This document shows positions 15,757 through 24,049 of a stretch of 64,000 nt of DNA, piece after piece; positions within the stretch are counted from its first letter, which is position 1, and the number at the start of each line of letters is the position of its first letter. Made by a program: the position numbers and the translations under genes. Source of the DNA: JAMQPK01 sp963761975 (lineage in GTDB: Bacteria; Acidobacteriota; Vicinamibacteria; Vicinamibacterales; JAMQPK01); the NCBI GenBank assembly GCA_963761975.1, contig CAVXIR010000007.1, positions 744,001 to 808,000 of the forward strand, written 5' to 3'. The notes under the pieces were generated by a model. That model worked only from the letters and a program-made list of their open reading frames with translations, ran no database searches and had not been told where the DNA came from.

Positions 15757-16947
15757 GTGTCCTGTAACGGTAGAAACTGAAACAAATGGCGCGGCCCGCT
15801 CGTACTGCTCTACAAGGAGGCGAGCATGCGAACGGGACGCCCCAAGGTTGCGTTGATCCTGACGGACGACGAACGGCAGCGATTGGATTCGTTGGCCCAT
15901 CGCTCGCGATCGGCACCGCACGTGGCACGACGCGCGCGCATCATCCTGGCGTGTGCCGAGGGCACCGACAGCAAGGTCGTCGCGCGACGCCTGCACGTGA
16001 CGCCGGCGACGGTCTGCAAGTGGCGCGGGCGCTTCGTGCGGCAGCGCCTGGACGGGTTGTATGACGAGCCGCGGCCTGGCGCCAAGCGGACGATCACCGA
16101 CGAGCAGGTCGAGCAGGTGATCATTCGGACGCTGGAAACCACGCCGCGCGGGGCGACGCACTGGAGTACGCGGGACATGGCGAAAGCCGTCGGCCTGAGT
16201 CACATGGCGATCAGCCGGATTTGGCACACGTTCGGGTTGCAGCCGCACCGGAGCGAGACGTTCAAGCTGTCGACCGATCCGCTGCTTGTCGAGAAGGTCC
16301 GGGACATCGTCGGGCTGTATCTGGATCCGCCCGCGCATGCGGCGGTGTTCTGCGTCGATGAGAAGCCGCAGATCCAGGCGCTCGACCGCACGCAACCGCT
16401 GCTGCCGATGCAGCCCGGCCAGGTCGAGCGCCGGACGCACGACTACAAGCGGCACGGCACCACGACCTTGTTCGCCGCGCTCAATGCGAAGACCAGCGAA
16501 GTGATCACGCAGTTTCATCAACGGCATCGCTCGGCGCAGTTCCGCGAGTTTCTCGACCTGATCGAGGCGCAGGTCCCGCGCCGACTCGACGTGCACATCA
16601 TCATGGACAACTACGGCACCCATAAAACGCCGCTGATCCGGAACTGGTTCGCCAAACGCCCGCGCTTCCACGTCCACTTCACCCCGACGTATGGCTCGTG
16701 GCTCAGCCTCGTCGAACGCTGGTTCGCCGAGCTGACGATGAAGCAGATCCGCCGCGGCACGTTTCGCAGTGTCCCGCAACTCAAAGCGGCCATCCAGGAA
16801 TTCATCGATGCGCATCAGGCCGAATCCGAAGCCGTTCGTCTGGACCAAGAGCGCCGATGAGATTCTGGCCAGCATCGCCCGATTCGCGCAGCGGACCGTC
16901 GACGCGCGGGCCGCGCAACATCTGTCACGAACCACGGGACAGGACAC
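15757..16947 (+). mobile_element. IS630-family insertion sequence
   Basis: The element spans 1191 bp with terminal inverted repeats: both ends read GTGTCCTGT inward, imperfect after nine bases. It is flanked by TA on both sides (15755-15756 and 16948-16949), the TA target duplication of IS630/Tc1-type elements. It holds one transposase gene, whose C-terminus is frame-shifted. Joining the flanks through one TA restores a stop codon TAG for the minus-strand gene to the right, so the insertion fell in the stop codon and left that protein unchanged. Confidence 0.9.
15826..16860 (+). CDS. IS630-family transposase, C-terminus frame-shifted
   Basis: The 344-residue reading frame has an N-terminal helix-turn-helix region (about 40-75), a linker, and a DDE catalytic domain with Asp178 (FCVDEK), Asp261 (MDNYGTHK) and Glu297 (SWLSLVERWF). 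AAGGAGG lies five bases before the ATG. Near 16820 the frame departs from the family: the expected tail NPKPFVWTKSADEILASIARF is found in the +1 frame, ending near 17023. One extra base (about 16815-16822) therefore costs about 25 residues. The catalytic triad is intact; whether the enzyme still works, or a ribosomal frameshift restores it, is unknown. Confidence 0.85.
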   Translation: MRTGRPKVALILTDDERQRLDSLAHRSRSAPHVARRARIILACAEGTDSKVVARRLHVTPATVCKWRGRFVRQRLDGLYDEPRPGAKRTITDEQVEQVIIRTLETTPRGATHWSTRDMAKAVGLSHMAISRIWHTFGLQPHRSETFKLSTDPLLVEKVRDIVGLYLDPPAHAAVFCVDEKPQIQALDRTQPLLPMQPGQVERRTHDYKRHGTTTLFAALNAKTSEVITQFHQRHRSAQFREFLDLIEAQVPRRLDVHIIMDNYGTHKTPLIRNWFAKRPRFHVHFTPTYGSWLSLVERWFAELTMKQIRRGTFRSVPQLKAAIQEFIDAHQAESEAVRLDQERR

Positions 16948-17550
16948 TAGAAACCGATCCGGCGTGGGGTTTGCCGCGGGATACGAATGCGCGGGGTTGC
17001 GCCTTCGCCCGGTGTTTCTCTGAAGCCATCCAGCAACTCCTCGAATGCCGACCGGCTGTAACACTTTCGAGAAGCCCAGACAATGACTTGATGGAACGCA
17101 CGACGGCCGAGAAGAGCCGTGTGTAAGTACTTGATGTGCGTCATGTCGTGCACCGCCTCAATCTCGAACGCGATTGCGGGAAGCCCGTCCACGCTGCGAG
17201 ATTCCGGTCCGTTCGTGACCACCAGCTGGAGATCCGAGGTCAGTTCAGCGCGGCTGTTGGCGGAGTATTGCTCCAGCGTGAGCGCGGCATCAAAGTCCTC
17301 CTGCCATTCACTAATGACCAGGCCATATCGTCCGCGCAGTGGATCGATAACCTCGATGCAGGCTGCGTCGTTCAGCTCTTTCGCGCGTCGCCATCCTGCA
17401 GGAAGGCGGAGCTCCGAAAGGCCGTAGGCCGTGTCACGCAGTACCTGGATCTCGGCGGAACAAATTCTTGATGGGTCGGATGCGCCCCCAATACAAGAAC
17501 GACAATCCCGCTACCAATACTGTGATTAAGAAAGGACGAATCTCATCCAT
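16947..17550 (-). pseudogene. PsbP-like membrane-anchored protein, frame broken
   Basis: A minus-strand frame open from 17510 to the TAG at 16947-16949 encodes a domain with LRLPAGWRRAKEL, then GLVISEWQEDFDAALTLEQYS and AFEIEAVHDMTHIKYLHTALL, which resembles small PsbP-like or DUF1795-like proteins. This frame has no ATG, GTG or TTG before the domain. In another frame, an ATG at 17550 encodes 38 residues (MDEIRPFLITVLVAGLSFLYW then basic residues), a typical membrane anchor, ending inside the domain start. One indel between about 17440 and 17540 would join them. The IS630 element sits exactly at the stop codon. Alternatively the short peptide is a separate small membrane protein. Confidence 0.55.
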
Positions 17551-17916
17551 TACGCTGTGTTTGGGGAACGGTCACACATGAGAGCGAAAAGTGTGCCAGT
17601 CGTCACGACGTAGCCGTGACGTCAAGAGCGTGCGGCGAGTCGCGATTACCAAACGAATGCGGGTGCACCTGAAAAACAAGTGACGGCGTTCGTGCGCCTT
17701 CAAAAAGTCATCCCACCGGCAGACTTCTCGGCTCGATGCTGACGAAACAGTGAGTCGGCAGAAAATCTTTTTACGTACGTCGCCAAAATGGTTTGACAGC
17801 GAAAGATCGATCCAATCACAATCTAAGTAGTTCTCTTTTCACGCGTTCACACTCACACGCCAATTAGAAATAGACGTCGTTGCGGCCCGCATTCTCGAGT
17901 TTATGGAGGAGGCAGC
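17551..17916. other. intergenic region, no gene seen
   Basis: A 366-bp stretch between the PsbP-like remnant and the zinc-ribbon gene. No convincing reading frame is present. It is less GC-rich than the surroundings towards its right end and holds a likely promoter (17793-17822) for the gene at 17917. Confidence 0.5.
17793..17822 (+). promoter_or_regulatory. possible sigma-70-type promoter
   Basis: TTGACA (17793-17798) is followed after 18 bases by CACAAT (17817-17822), a perfect -35 and a four-of-six -10. It lies about 95 bp before the start of the zinc-ribbon membrane protein, in an AT-richer patch. No other consensus -35 is so clear in the gaps examined. Confidence 0.4.
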
Positions 17917-18282
17917 ATGACCGACGACAAGAACTGCCCGCATTGTGGAAGTGCCGCAGAAATCGTGCGCGCCAGACAGCCGATCTCGCGGCTTCATTCA
18001 GTAATCAGCAACTATCGCGACGCGTATCACGATGGTCATTCGATGGCCGGAATGGGAGATGCGATCACCATGGTCAGTGTCATCCTCGGCGTATTGGCAG
18101 TCGTCATGTTCTTGGCCGTGGCGTCAAAGGATGGATTGTCTGCATTTGTCGGCGGGGTCTTAGCGGGAGGAGTCGCAGGCGTTCTGCTGTGGTCGTACGG
18201 ATCACAGTGGTCGCTAAGAATCAGGCGCTTCAAGGCACGCGCGCGAGCGCAATATCTAGCTCACCTGCCTATCGAACGCTGA
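17917..18282 (+). CDS. small membrane protein with zinc ribbon
   Basis: The 121-residue protein begins with a CPHCG motif (residues 7-11), only one half of a zinc ribbon, and has two adjacent hydrophobic segments (about 51-68 and 75-91) separated by a few polar residues, then a basic tail. GGAGGAGG precedes the ATG with good spacing. The function is unknown; such proteins are often membrane-anchored sensors or assembly factors. Its last 22 bp overlap the convergent hydrolase gene. Confidence 0.65.
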   Translation: MTDDKNCPHCGSAAEIVRARQPISRLHSVISNYRDAYHDGHSMAGMGDAITMVSVILGVLAVVMFLAVASKDGLSAFVGGVLAGGVAGVLLWSYGSQWSLRIRRFKARARAQYLAHLPIER

Positions 18283-18986
18283 GTTGTCGTCGTTGAGGGA
18301 TTGCCGGTTGGGTCCGGGCCGTCGGCTGAACGCGAGGCCGTCCAACCGGCCAGGCGACGGAGAATGCTGTCCGCCACGGCGGCGGCGAGCACTGCGTAGC
18401 CGTCCTGCGTGTAATGCGTGCCATCGCCGGCCATGATTTTGTCTTTGCCGCCTTCCTCAACCAGTTTGTGCAGATCGTTGACGGGCACGCCGGCCTCTTT
18501 CATCACCGACACTGCCGCACTGTTGTATTTCTGCACATCGGCCTCGAAGCGATCGAAGCCGGCCTTGCGCTGGGCGTGCAGAGTGTCCAGGATCGGCGTG
18601 GTCGTGGCGAAAATCACCTGCGCCTTCGTGCCCTTCTGAATGCGCTCCAAGATCGTCTTCAGGTTTTTCTCGTACTCGACCAGCGGCACCTGGTAGCTCT
18701 TGTCCTTCAACTTCAGGTCGTGCAGGCCGGCATTCATGTGAACGACGTCCGGCTGCTCCTTGATGACCCATTCTTCGAGGTTCCTGAGGACGTTGCCACT
18801 GTCTTCGCCGTTCGGCTTGGCACTGATGACGATCGCCTTGCCGTCGAGTCGCTTCGCCACCAACGGTGCGTAGCCCATGCGGATGGAATCGCCGACCAGG
18901 ACGACTCTCGGCAGGCGCTTCTCTTGAGCAGCGGCGCTCGAGACCAGAATCCCTAAAAGCAGCGCAGACCAGCAACGGGTTGACAT
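18261..18986 (-). CDS. secreted SGNH/GDSL hydrolase
   Basis: The 241-residue protein has a signal peptide (LLLGILVSSAAAQ) and SGNH blocks: block I VVLVGDSIRMGY (nucleophile Ser in GDS), block III NAGLHDLK where GxND is usual, and block V DGTHYTQDGYAVLA with the Asp-x-x-His pair. It should hydrolyse an ester, for example an acetyl or acyl group on a carbohydrate. GGAGGAGGAAG lies just upstream of the ATG. The altered block III is worth noting but similar changes occur in the superfamily. Confidence 0.8.
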   Translation of the reverse strand: MSTRCWSALLLGILVSSAAAQEKRLPRVVLVGDSIRMGYAPLVAKRLDGKAIVISAKPNGEDSGNVLRNLEEWVIKEQPDVVHMNAGLHDLKLKDKSYQVPLVEYEKNLKTILERIQKGTKAQVIFATTTPILDTLHAQRKAGFDRFEADVQKYNSAAVSVMKEAGVPVNDLHKLVEEGGKDKIMAGDGTHYTQDGYAVLAAAVADSILRRLAGWTASRSADGPDPTGNPSTTTTQRSIGR

Positions 18987-19075
18987 CGTGGCTTCCTCCT
19001 CCGCTTGCGGCCGTCTGATTCGGCGAACGTTCGCCGGCTCATGGTCGCATCTCCGTCAGTCGGCTGCAAGCCGCG

Positions 19076-20158
19076 TCAGTGGGATTGCGGAGGGGAGGGA
19101 AGGTCGATGTCCTGCATCAACTGCTGATATTTCTGGTTAGGGACACCGCGCCTCGACGCGCGCAGACCGGCCAGCACGCGCCGCGCGATGCGGCGCTCCG
19201 AAGAATCGGCTTTCTGGCGCGCGGAGTCCAGGAGAGACCCCACGAACGACTTCAGGCTGACAAGCGCCGCGTCCGCTCGTTCCGGCCAACCCACTTGCCG
19301 CACCAACCCGTCGGCTTCGCTCTTGACCCGCGATTCCCGCGCATCTTCAGCCTGCTCGGCGTTGAGCGCTGCGGCGACGTCCTCTCGGCCTTCCAGCGCC
19401 GCGGCAGACTCGATGATCTTCGCAACGTCTCGGAGACTCTCGAAATCAGCCGCGATCTGCTTCAACTCGCGCATTCTGGTCAGACTGCCTGGATCCGCGT
19501 TCGCGCGCGCTACTCGTTTCGAGAAGATCTCGGCGACGAGCATTTCGTCCCGGAGTCGGAGGCCGTTTTTCAGGGCCTGGATCTCCATCCACTCGACGCC
19601 CCTGGTTGCCATCTCGATGGGCAACCACGTGTGCCCGCCTTCGAAGACTTCCACCCGATGCGGGCTCGTCATCAACCTGTCAACGGCGCGCATCTCGCGG
19701 TAGTTGAAGTCTTCGGTGCCGGCACTGCCAAAGATCGGAAAGCGCTCGGACGCGTGGAAGGCTGTCGAGTACCCTCCGCTCGACGCCAGGACACCCGCGA
19801 TCTCGAGAGAATTCTGCGCCACCATGATCGCCACACGGGCCCCTCCGGACATTCCGGCGGTGTACATCCGCTTCAGGTCGATGGGAAAGCGCCGCGTGAT
19901 ATCGGCGGTCATCGCTGTTGCGGCATCGAGGCCCACATTCCAAGGACCGTTGCGCGAGTTGTTCGATCCGGCCACCACATAGCCGTATTTCTCGGCCGCG
20001 ACGCGATAGCGTTCGACACCCTCTCGGCCGCCGCCGCCGCCATCGAAGGCCAGGATCACCGGCCACGGTCGCGAGAGATTGAAATACGACGGGAGGTACA
20101 GCGCGTAATGCTGCGAGGCATCGTGCTGACACTGGACATCGTCGACGATTTCACCGTG
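19076..20158 (-). CDS. alpha/beta hydrolase, PHB-depolymerase/feruloyl-esterase-like, 5' end unresolved
   Basis: Conserved coding starts at least at 20155 (GEIVDDVQCQHDASQHYALYLP, then PWPVILAFDGGGGG), upstream of the first GTG in frame at 20059, so a start there would remove part of the domain. The nucleophile motif is TAGMSGGARVA, with a later acid region near GTEDFNY and His in EGGHTW. The C-terminal third (about residues 190-360) is a long charged helical tail rich in Arg, Glu and Ala. No ATG, GTG or TTG is found in frame up to a stop near 20236, so the N-terminus with its expected signal peptide is lost or frame-shifted. On the other strand a beta-barrel fragment starts in the same place. 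Confidence 0.6.
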   Translation of the reverse strand, partial: HGEIVDDVQCQHDASQHYALYLPSYFNLSRPWPVILAFDGGGGGREGVERYRVAAEKYGYVVAGSNNSRNGPWNVGLDAATAMTADITRRFPIDLKRMYTAGMSGGARVAIMVAQNSLEIAGVLASSGGYSTAFHASERFPIFGSAGTEDFNYREMRAVDRLMTSPHRVEVFEGGHTWLPIEMATRGVEWMEIQALKNGLRLRDEMLVAEIFSKRVARANADPGSLTRMRELKQIAADFESLRDVAKIIESAAALEGREDVAAALNAEQAEDARESRVKSEADGLVRQVGWPERADAALVSLKSFVGSLLDSARQKADSSERRIARRVLAGLRASRRGVPNQKYQQLMQDIDLPSPPQSH

Positions 20159-20190
20159 GGCGTGAGTTCCGCCACCAATCGCATGTCGCT

Positions 20191-20514
20191 CAAGTACAAG
20201 CTTACAGGTGGCGCGGCGGCTCAGGAATTCCTCTCAAGAAGCCAGGTGACCCAAGCTGGGACTTTGGCGGCCGGCTGATCTGGCGGCCGGCGCCCCAGTT
20301 CTATTTGTCGATCGAGGCGCTCCGGAGGCGGAACGCGGCGCAGGAAACCAGCGAGGGCTCTTCGTCGCGCACCGTCGGCTTTGTGGAATACCGCATCCGT
20401 TCCGAATTCTCGCTATACGGCGGACTCGGCCGGGATTTTGAAAGGGAAAGCGGCGTCCGTCCTCTCGTCTCGACCCTTGGCCTAAAAACCTGGGGTTCGG
20501 CGCTCCGACACTGA
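20191..20514 (+). pseudogene. C-terminal remnant of an outer-membrane beta-barrel protein
   Basis: An open frame, with no start codon at its beginning, encodes about 108 residues of alternating pattern: SWDFGGRLIWRPAPQFYLSIEALRRRN, then TVGFVEYRIRSEFSLYGGLGRDF, ending near TLGLKTWG. Alternate hydrophobic and polar residues and short turns suggest the last strands of a barrel. The 5' part is missing and its left edge falls where the opposite-strand esterase also loses its 5' end. It is called a fragment by pattern only; no family was recognised. Confidence 0.45.
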
Positions 20515-20658
20515 GAACGACTCAGTAACGTTCGGCCGTTGGCGCGCACCACCGCCTCGGTGGACCAACCAACTCGCGCTGAGTTGTGTGGTATAACGTC
20601 TGCCTCGAGTCCAGCAGAACGTTCCCGCGGAATCTCAACACCCTTGAGAGGTGATGCC

Positions 20659-21591
20659 ATGAGCATGAAACGAAGAGAATTTCTGGCAACCGGTCTTGCT
20701 TTCAGCATCAGTTCGGCGGCGGTTGCGCTGGCACAGCAAGGTGGCGCGACGCCAGATCGCGGAGGTCGCGGCGCCGCGGGCGCCGGCGGCGGCAGGGGAC
20801 GCGGCGCCGCTCCCGCTCGCATGGCCAAGACGACCAGGATGTTCAAATCGCCCGGCATGTATCCCAACGCGCTCGCGGTCATGACCGACGCACCGGGAGG
20901 CTTGTGGATCGGGCAGCAGAAGATTACAGCGTCGAACGCGGACACGTACAAATTGCCCATAGAGAAGGACCCCGACGAGGCGGCGTGGCTGGTCGATTGG
21001 AACGGCAAGCTGGTCAAGACCGTCATGACTCACGCGCGCAACACGTCCGGGATGGCCTACGGGGACGGCTGCGTATGGATGGGTGCGAACTCCGAGCCAT
21101 ACGGCATCTTCCAGGTCGATATGAACTCCAAGCAGATCTCCCACCGTCAGATTCCACTCAGCATCGACGGCCGGGGTGGTGGCACTCATGGCGTGAAATG
21201 GCACAACGGCAAGCTCTGGATAGCCGCCTTGCGCCTGGGCGGCATCTTGCGTGTCGATCCGAAATCGTGGGTGCCCGAAGTGTTGATCCGCGTGAGCTCG
21301 GAGGAGCGGCCTCGCCTTCACGACGTGGCATTCGACAACGAGGGAAGCATCTGGGTCGTGAACGGCAACAACAGCACGAGATATGAAGACGGGAAAATGG
21401 GGCTGAACAAGTACGACGGCAAGACCGGTCAGTTGTTGATGACCGTCGAGTTGCAGCCAGGATCGTGCGATCCGCACGGGTTGGCGTGGCACGACGGGCG
21501 CCTCATCAGCTGCGATGCCGGCATCCATCCGGGATGGAAGGGCTTGGAGAGTCCGCACAGCGGGTACATCTTCAGCATCGATCTCGTCTAG
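20659..21591 (+). CDS. Tat-exported beta-propeller protein (Vgb/SMP-30-like)
   Basis: The 310-residue protein starts with a twin-arginine signal (MKRREFLATGLAFSIS), a Gly/Arg/Ala-rich linker (about 30-55), and then repeated strand units such as GGLWIGQQKITASN, DGCVWMGANSEPYGIFQVD and NGKLWIAALRLGGILRVD. These resemble virginiamycin-B-lyase or SMP-30-like propellers. GAGAGG lies upstream of the ATG at 20659. It is probably a periplasmic lyase, lactonase or binding protein; sequence does not decide. Confidence 0.7.
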   Translation: MSMKRREFLATGLAFSISSAAVALAQQGGATPDRGGRGAAGAGGGRGRGAAPARMAKTTRMFKSPGMYPNALAVMTDAPGGLWIGQQKITASNADTYKLPIEKDPDEAAWLVDWNGKLVKTVMTHARNTSGMAYGDGCVWMGANSEPYGIFQVDMNSKQISHRQIPLSIDGRGGGTHGVKWHNGKLWIAALRLGGILRVDPKSWVPEVLIRVSSEERPRLHDVAFDNEGSIWVVNGNNSTRYEDGKMGLNKYDGKTGQLLMTVELQPGSCDPHGLAWHDGRLISCDAGIHPGWKGLESPHSGYIFSIDLV

Positions 21592-21658
21592 AACCCATCT
21601 CGCAAACGAGAACGCCGGGACGCCGGAATCGGAGAATTCACTAGTTTTTCCGATCTCG

Positions 21659-21682
21659 GCGCCTCGGCATCTCGGCGTTGAG
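21659..21682 (+). repeat. 24-bp dispersed repeat
   Basis: This segment (GCGCCTCGGCATCTCGGCG...) matches 51978-52001 at 22 of 24 positions. It lies in the gap between the propeller gene and the lipoprotein gene. An imperfect inverted copy is also present nearby at about 21610-21635, which would allow a long loose hairpin. Confidence 0.5.
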
Positions 21683-21779
21683 ATTCCTGGCCCTTTCGCT
21701 GATTCCTCTCCGCTAAGCCGCACCACTCCACCTGAGCCTGTTCGGCACCCGTCTGCGCATGAACGGGTGAGGCCCTTTT

Positions 21780-22631
21780 GTGAAACGCGCCGTTCGCCTC
21801 GCCATCATTGTCGCGTCTGCGTGCATCACTGCCTGCGCGGGGTCCATCGTCCGGCCCGCTCTGTCGCCGTCAAAACCTGAAGCGGCGGCGCTGCTCATCC
21901 TCCCTGGATTCGGCTACAGCCGCGCAGGGGAGAAAGCGCTGCGGTCGCTCGAGGCAACGATGGCTGGCGAAGGGCTCGATCTGTTCGTGCCGACTTACAT
22001 CTCGCGCTCCGGCATCGCCGAGAGCCGGACCAACCTCCAGCGGTTCATTCGCGATCACCGGTTGCACCGATACGATCGCCTGCACGTCTTCGCCTTTCTC
22101 GCCGGAGCGTGGACGCTCAATCCGCTGGTGGCCACACACGGCCTGCCGAACCTGGCAACGGTCGTCTACGATCGCAGTCCCTTCCAGGAACGGGCACCCA
22201 GAATCGCAGCGGAGAAACTGCGCTTTCTTGCGTGGGTCAGATACGGATCGCCGGTGTTCGACGTCGCCAGGACGCCCTATCCGCCGCTCGCGCAGCCCGG
22301 CGTGAAAGTCGCATTGGTCGTCGAAACAAAGCCGACATCGTTCATCAAGCAACACGAAACCACCGCGCGCAGATACGGACCGTTCCGTTTCGAATGCGAC
22401 GCGTTCCTGCAGCCCCACGAGGACTGCTTGTACGTCGCGATGAATCATGACGAGCTGTACGTGAGGTTCGCGGAAATCTGGCCGGAGCTGCTGGCGTTCA
22501 TTCGGAGCGGCCGCTTCACGAACGCTGCCAACAGGATGCCACCGATCGTCGATCGTCGATCGGCGATCGTCGATCGTCTAGACGATGGACGATGGACGAT
22601 GGACGATGGACGACGACGTGACGGCCGGTAA
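21780..22631 (+). CDS. lipoprotein of alpha/beta-hydrolase-like shape with repeat-derived tail
   Basis: The 283-residue product starts at GTG 21780 and has a lipoprotein signal (IIVASACITAC, Cys at about 19). Residues 35-80 read like an alpha/beta-hydrolase N-terminal sheet (ALLILPGFGYSRAGEKALRSLEA), but no clear GxSxG is found: the elbow position reads FAFLAGAW. It may be a non-catalytic relative. The last 28 or so residues (from about IVDRRSAIVDR) come from the GATGGAC-type DNA repeat at 22543-22615, so the natural end was probably near residue 255. Confidence 0.6.
   Translation: MKRAVRLAIIVASACITACAGSIVRPALSPSKPEAAALLILPGFGYSRAGEKALRSLEATMAGEGLDLFVPTYISRSGIAESRTNLQRFIRDHRLHRYDRLHVFAFLAGAWTLNPLVATHGLPNLATVVYDRSPFQERAPRIAAEKLRFLAWVRYGSPVFDVARTPYPPLAQPGVKVALVVETKPTSFIKQHETTARRYGPFRFECDAFLQPHEDCLYVAMNHDELYVRFAEIWPELLAFIRSGRFTNAANRMPPIVDRRSAIVDRLDDGRWTMDDGRRRDGR
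22543..22615. repeat. GATCGTC/GATGGAC inverted tandem repeat
   Basis: Units of CGATCGT on the left and GATGGAC on the right meet at a perfect palindrome ATCGTCTAGACGAT (22573-22586), so the whole forms a long imperfect hairpin. It is related to the direct repeat at 4891-4987. It supplies the last codons and stop region of the lipoprotein gene and lies a few bases before the frame-broken phospholipid-synthesis genes. Confidence 0.75.
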
Positions 22632-22636
22632 CTGAG

Positions 22637-23300
22637 ATGTCCGAATGTGTCTCTGTACCTCGCCGAGTATTGGCCACCAGAAACGCAGCCTGGGCCAAGA
22701 CATTCGCCCGCTTGCTCGGACAGATAGGCGTTCGGCCAAACGCCGTCTCAATTGCCGGCGTCGTCTTCGCGGTCGGCGCGAGCGTCGCTTTCTATGCCGC
22801 TCCTGAGCTCACTCGCGGACATCGTGCGGCTCTGCTGCTTGCAGCGGCGGCGAGCATCCAGCTCCGCCTGTTGTGCAATCTCCTCGACGGGATGCTGGCG
22901 GTGGAGGGAGGGTTCAAGAGCAAGACCGGCGAGCATCTACAACGAGATTCCAGATCGCGTGGCCGACGTCGTTCATCCTGGTCGGAGCCGGATACTCGGT
23001 GCGGTCTCTCACGTACGGCGTGGCGCTTGGGTGGACAGCTGCCGTGCTTGCGCTGTTCACCGCCTACGTGCGCGTGCTGGGTGGCTCGCTTGGGGTGACA
23101 CAACACTTCATCGGGCCCATGGCCAAGCAGCATCGGATGTTCACCCTCACCGTCTTCACGCTCTTCGCCGCCGCGGAAGCGCTGTTCGGGATGCCGCCGC
23201 GCGCGAATCACGCATCGGCCTCGGGGTGATCGTCGCCGGATCGATCGTAACCGCCGTCCGGCGCACCAGGCGGATTGCCGGCGAATTGGAGGCGCGATGA
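22637..23300 (+). pseudogene. CDP-alcohol phosphatidyltransferase, frame broken
   Basis: The first frame from 22637 gives about 100 residues with the CDP-alcohol motif region CNLLDGMLAVEGG. The protein then continues in other frames: IYNEIPDRVADVV (about 22935-22970), GAGYSVRSLTYGVALGWTAA and on to about 23195, and RIGLGVIVAGSIVTAVRRTRR to 23300. At least three single-base changes are needed. Put together the protein would be a membrane enzyme of about 220 residues transferring a phosphoalcohol from CDP-alcohol, and it stands in order before PlsC-like and CdsA-like genes. Either a pseudogene or indel error. Confidence 0.7.
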
Positions 23301-23925
23301 TCGCAACAGCTGCTTGCCGCCTTCGCGCGCTTCATCAGCGGGGCCGCTGTGCAGTGGCACTGCGATCCGAACGCCGACGGCCAGCGCATCTACTTCGGCA
23401 ATCACTCCAGCCATCTCGACTTCATCGTCATCTGGTCGGCCCTGCCGGCGAGGCTGCGCCGGTTCGCCCGACCCGTGGCTGGACGCGATTACTGGGAACG
23501 AAGGCGCGGTCCGCCGCTATCCTCGCCGCCAGGTGTTCCATGCCGTGCTCGATCGAACGAGGACAGGGCAGGCGCCGGTGATGCACAGCCGCGGCTCGCG
23601 CGTCGGTTCAGCGCATGGCCGAGGAAATGGGTGACCGGTATTCGCTGATCGTGTTTCCGGAAGGCACGCGAAGTGTGAACGGAGAGGTCGGGACGTTCAA
23701 GAGCGGGCTGTACCATCTCTCCCGGCTGCGGCCCGATGCCGAGCTGATCCCGGTCCATCTCGAGAACCTGAATCGGATCCTCCCGAAAGGCGAATCACTT
23801 CCGGTTCCGATGTTGAGTCGCGTGGTGTTCGGCCCGCCGTTCGGCACCGACCCCGACCGAAGACAAGGCGCGAATTCCTGGCAAAGGCGCGAAGCGCGTT
23901 GATTCAGTTGAGGGCCACGCCATGA
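23297..23925 (+). pseudogene. PlsC-type 1-acylglycerol-3-phosphate acyltransferase, frame broken
   Basis: Fragments in three frames give a complete domain order: FARFISGAAVQWHCDP, the NHSSHLDF motif (NHx4D, near 23400), then AVRRYPRRQVFHAV, then a frame with DRYSLIVFPEGTRS (the FPEGTR motif, near 23655) and the C-terminal part LIPVHLENLNRIL to the last frame ending at 23925. Both catalytic motifs are intact. The frame changes at least three times. The gene overlaps the previous one by four bases, which fits a phospholipid-synthesis operon. Confidence 0.7.
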
Positions 23926-24049
23926 CGTCTGCTCGAAGACAAGATGTTGCTGCGCTTGGTGGCGGGCGTTCTGACGCTGCTGGTGCTCGCCTCGATCGAC
24001 CGGATGGATTCTCAGCCGGCGAATCACCAGCGGACCCGGCCGGGCGACG

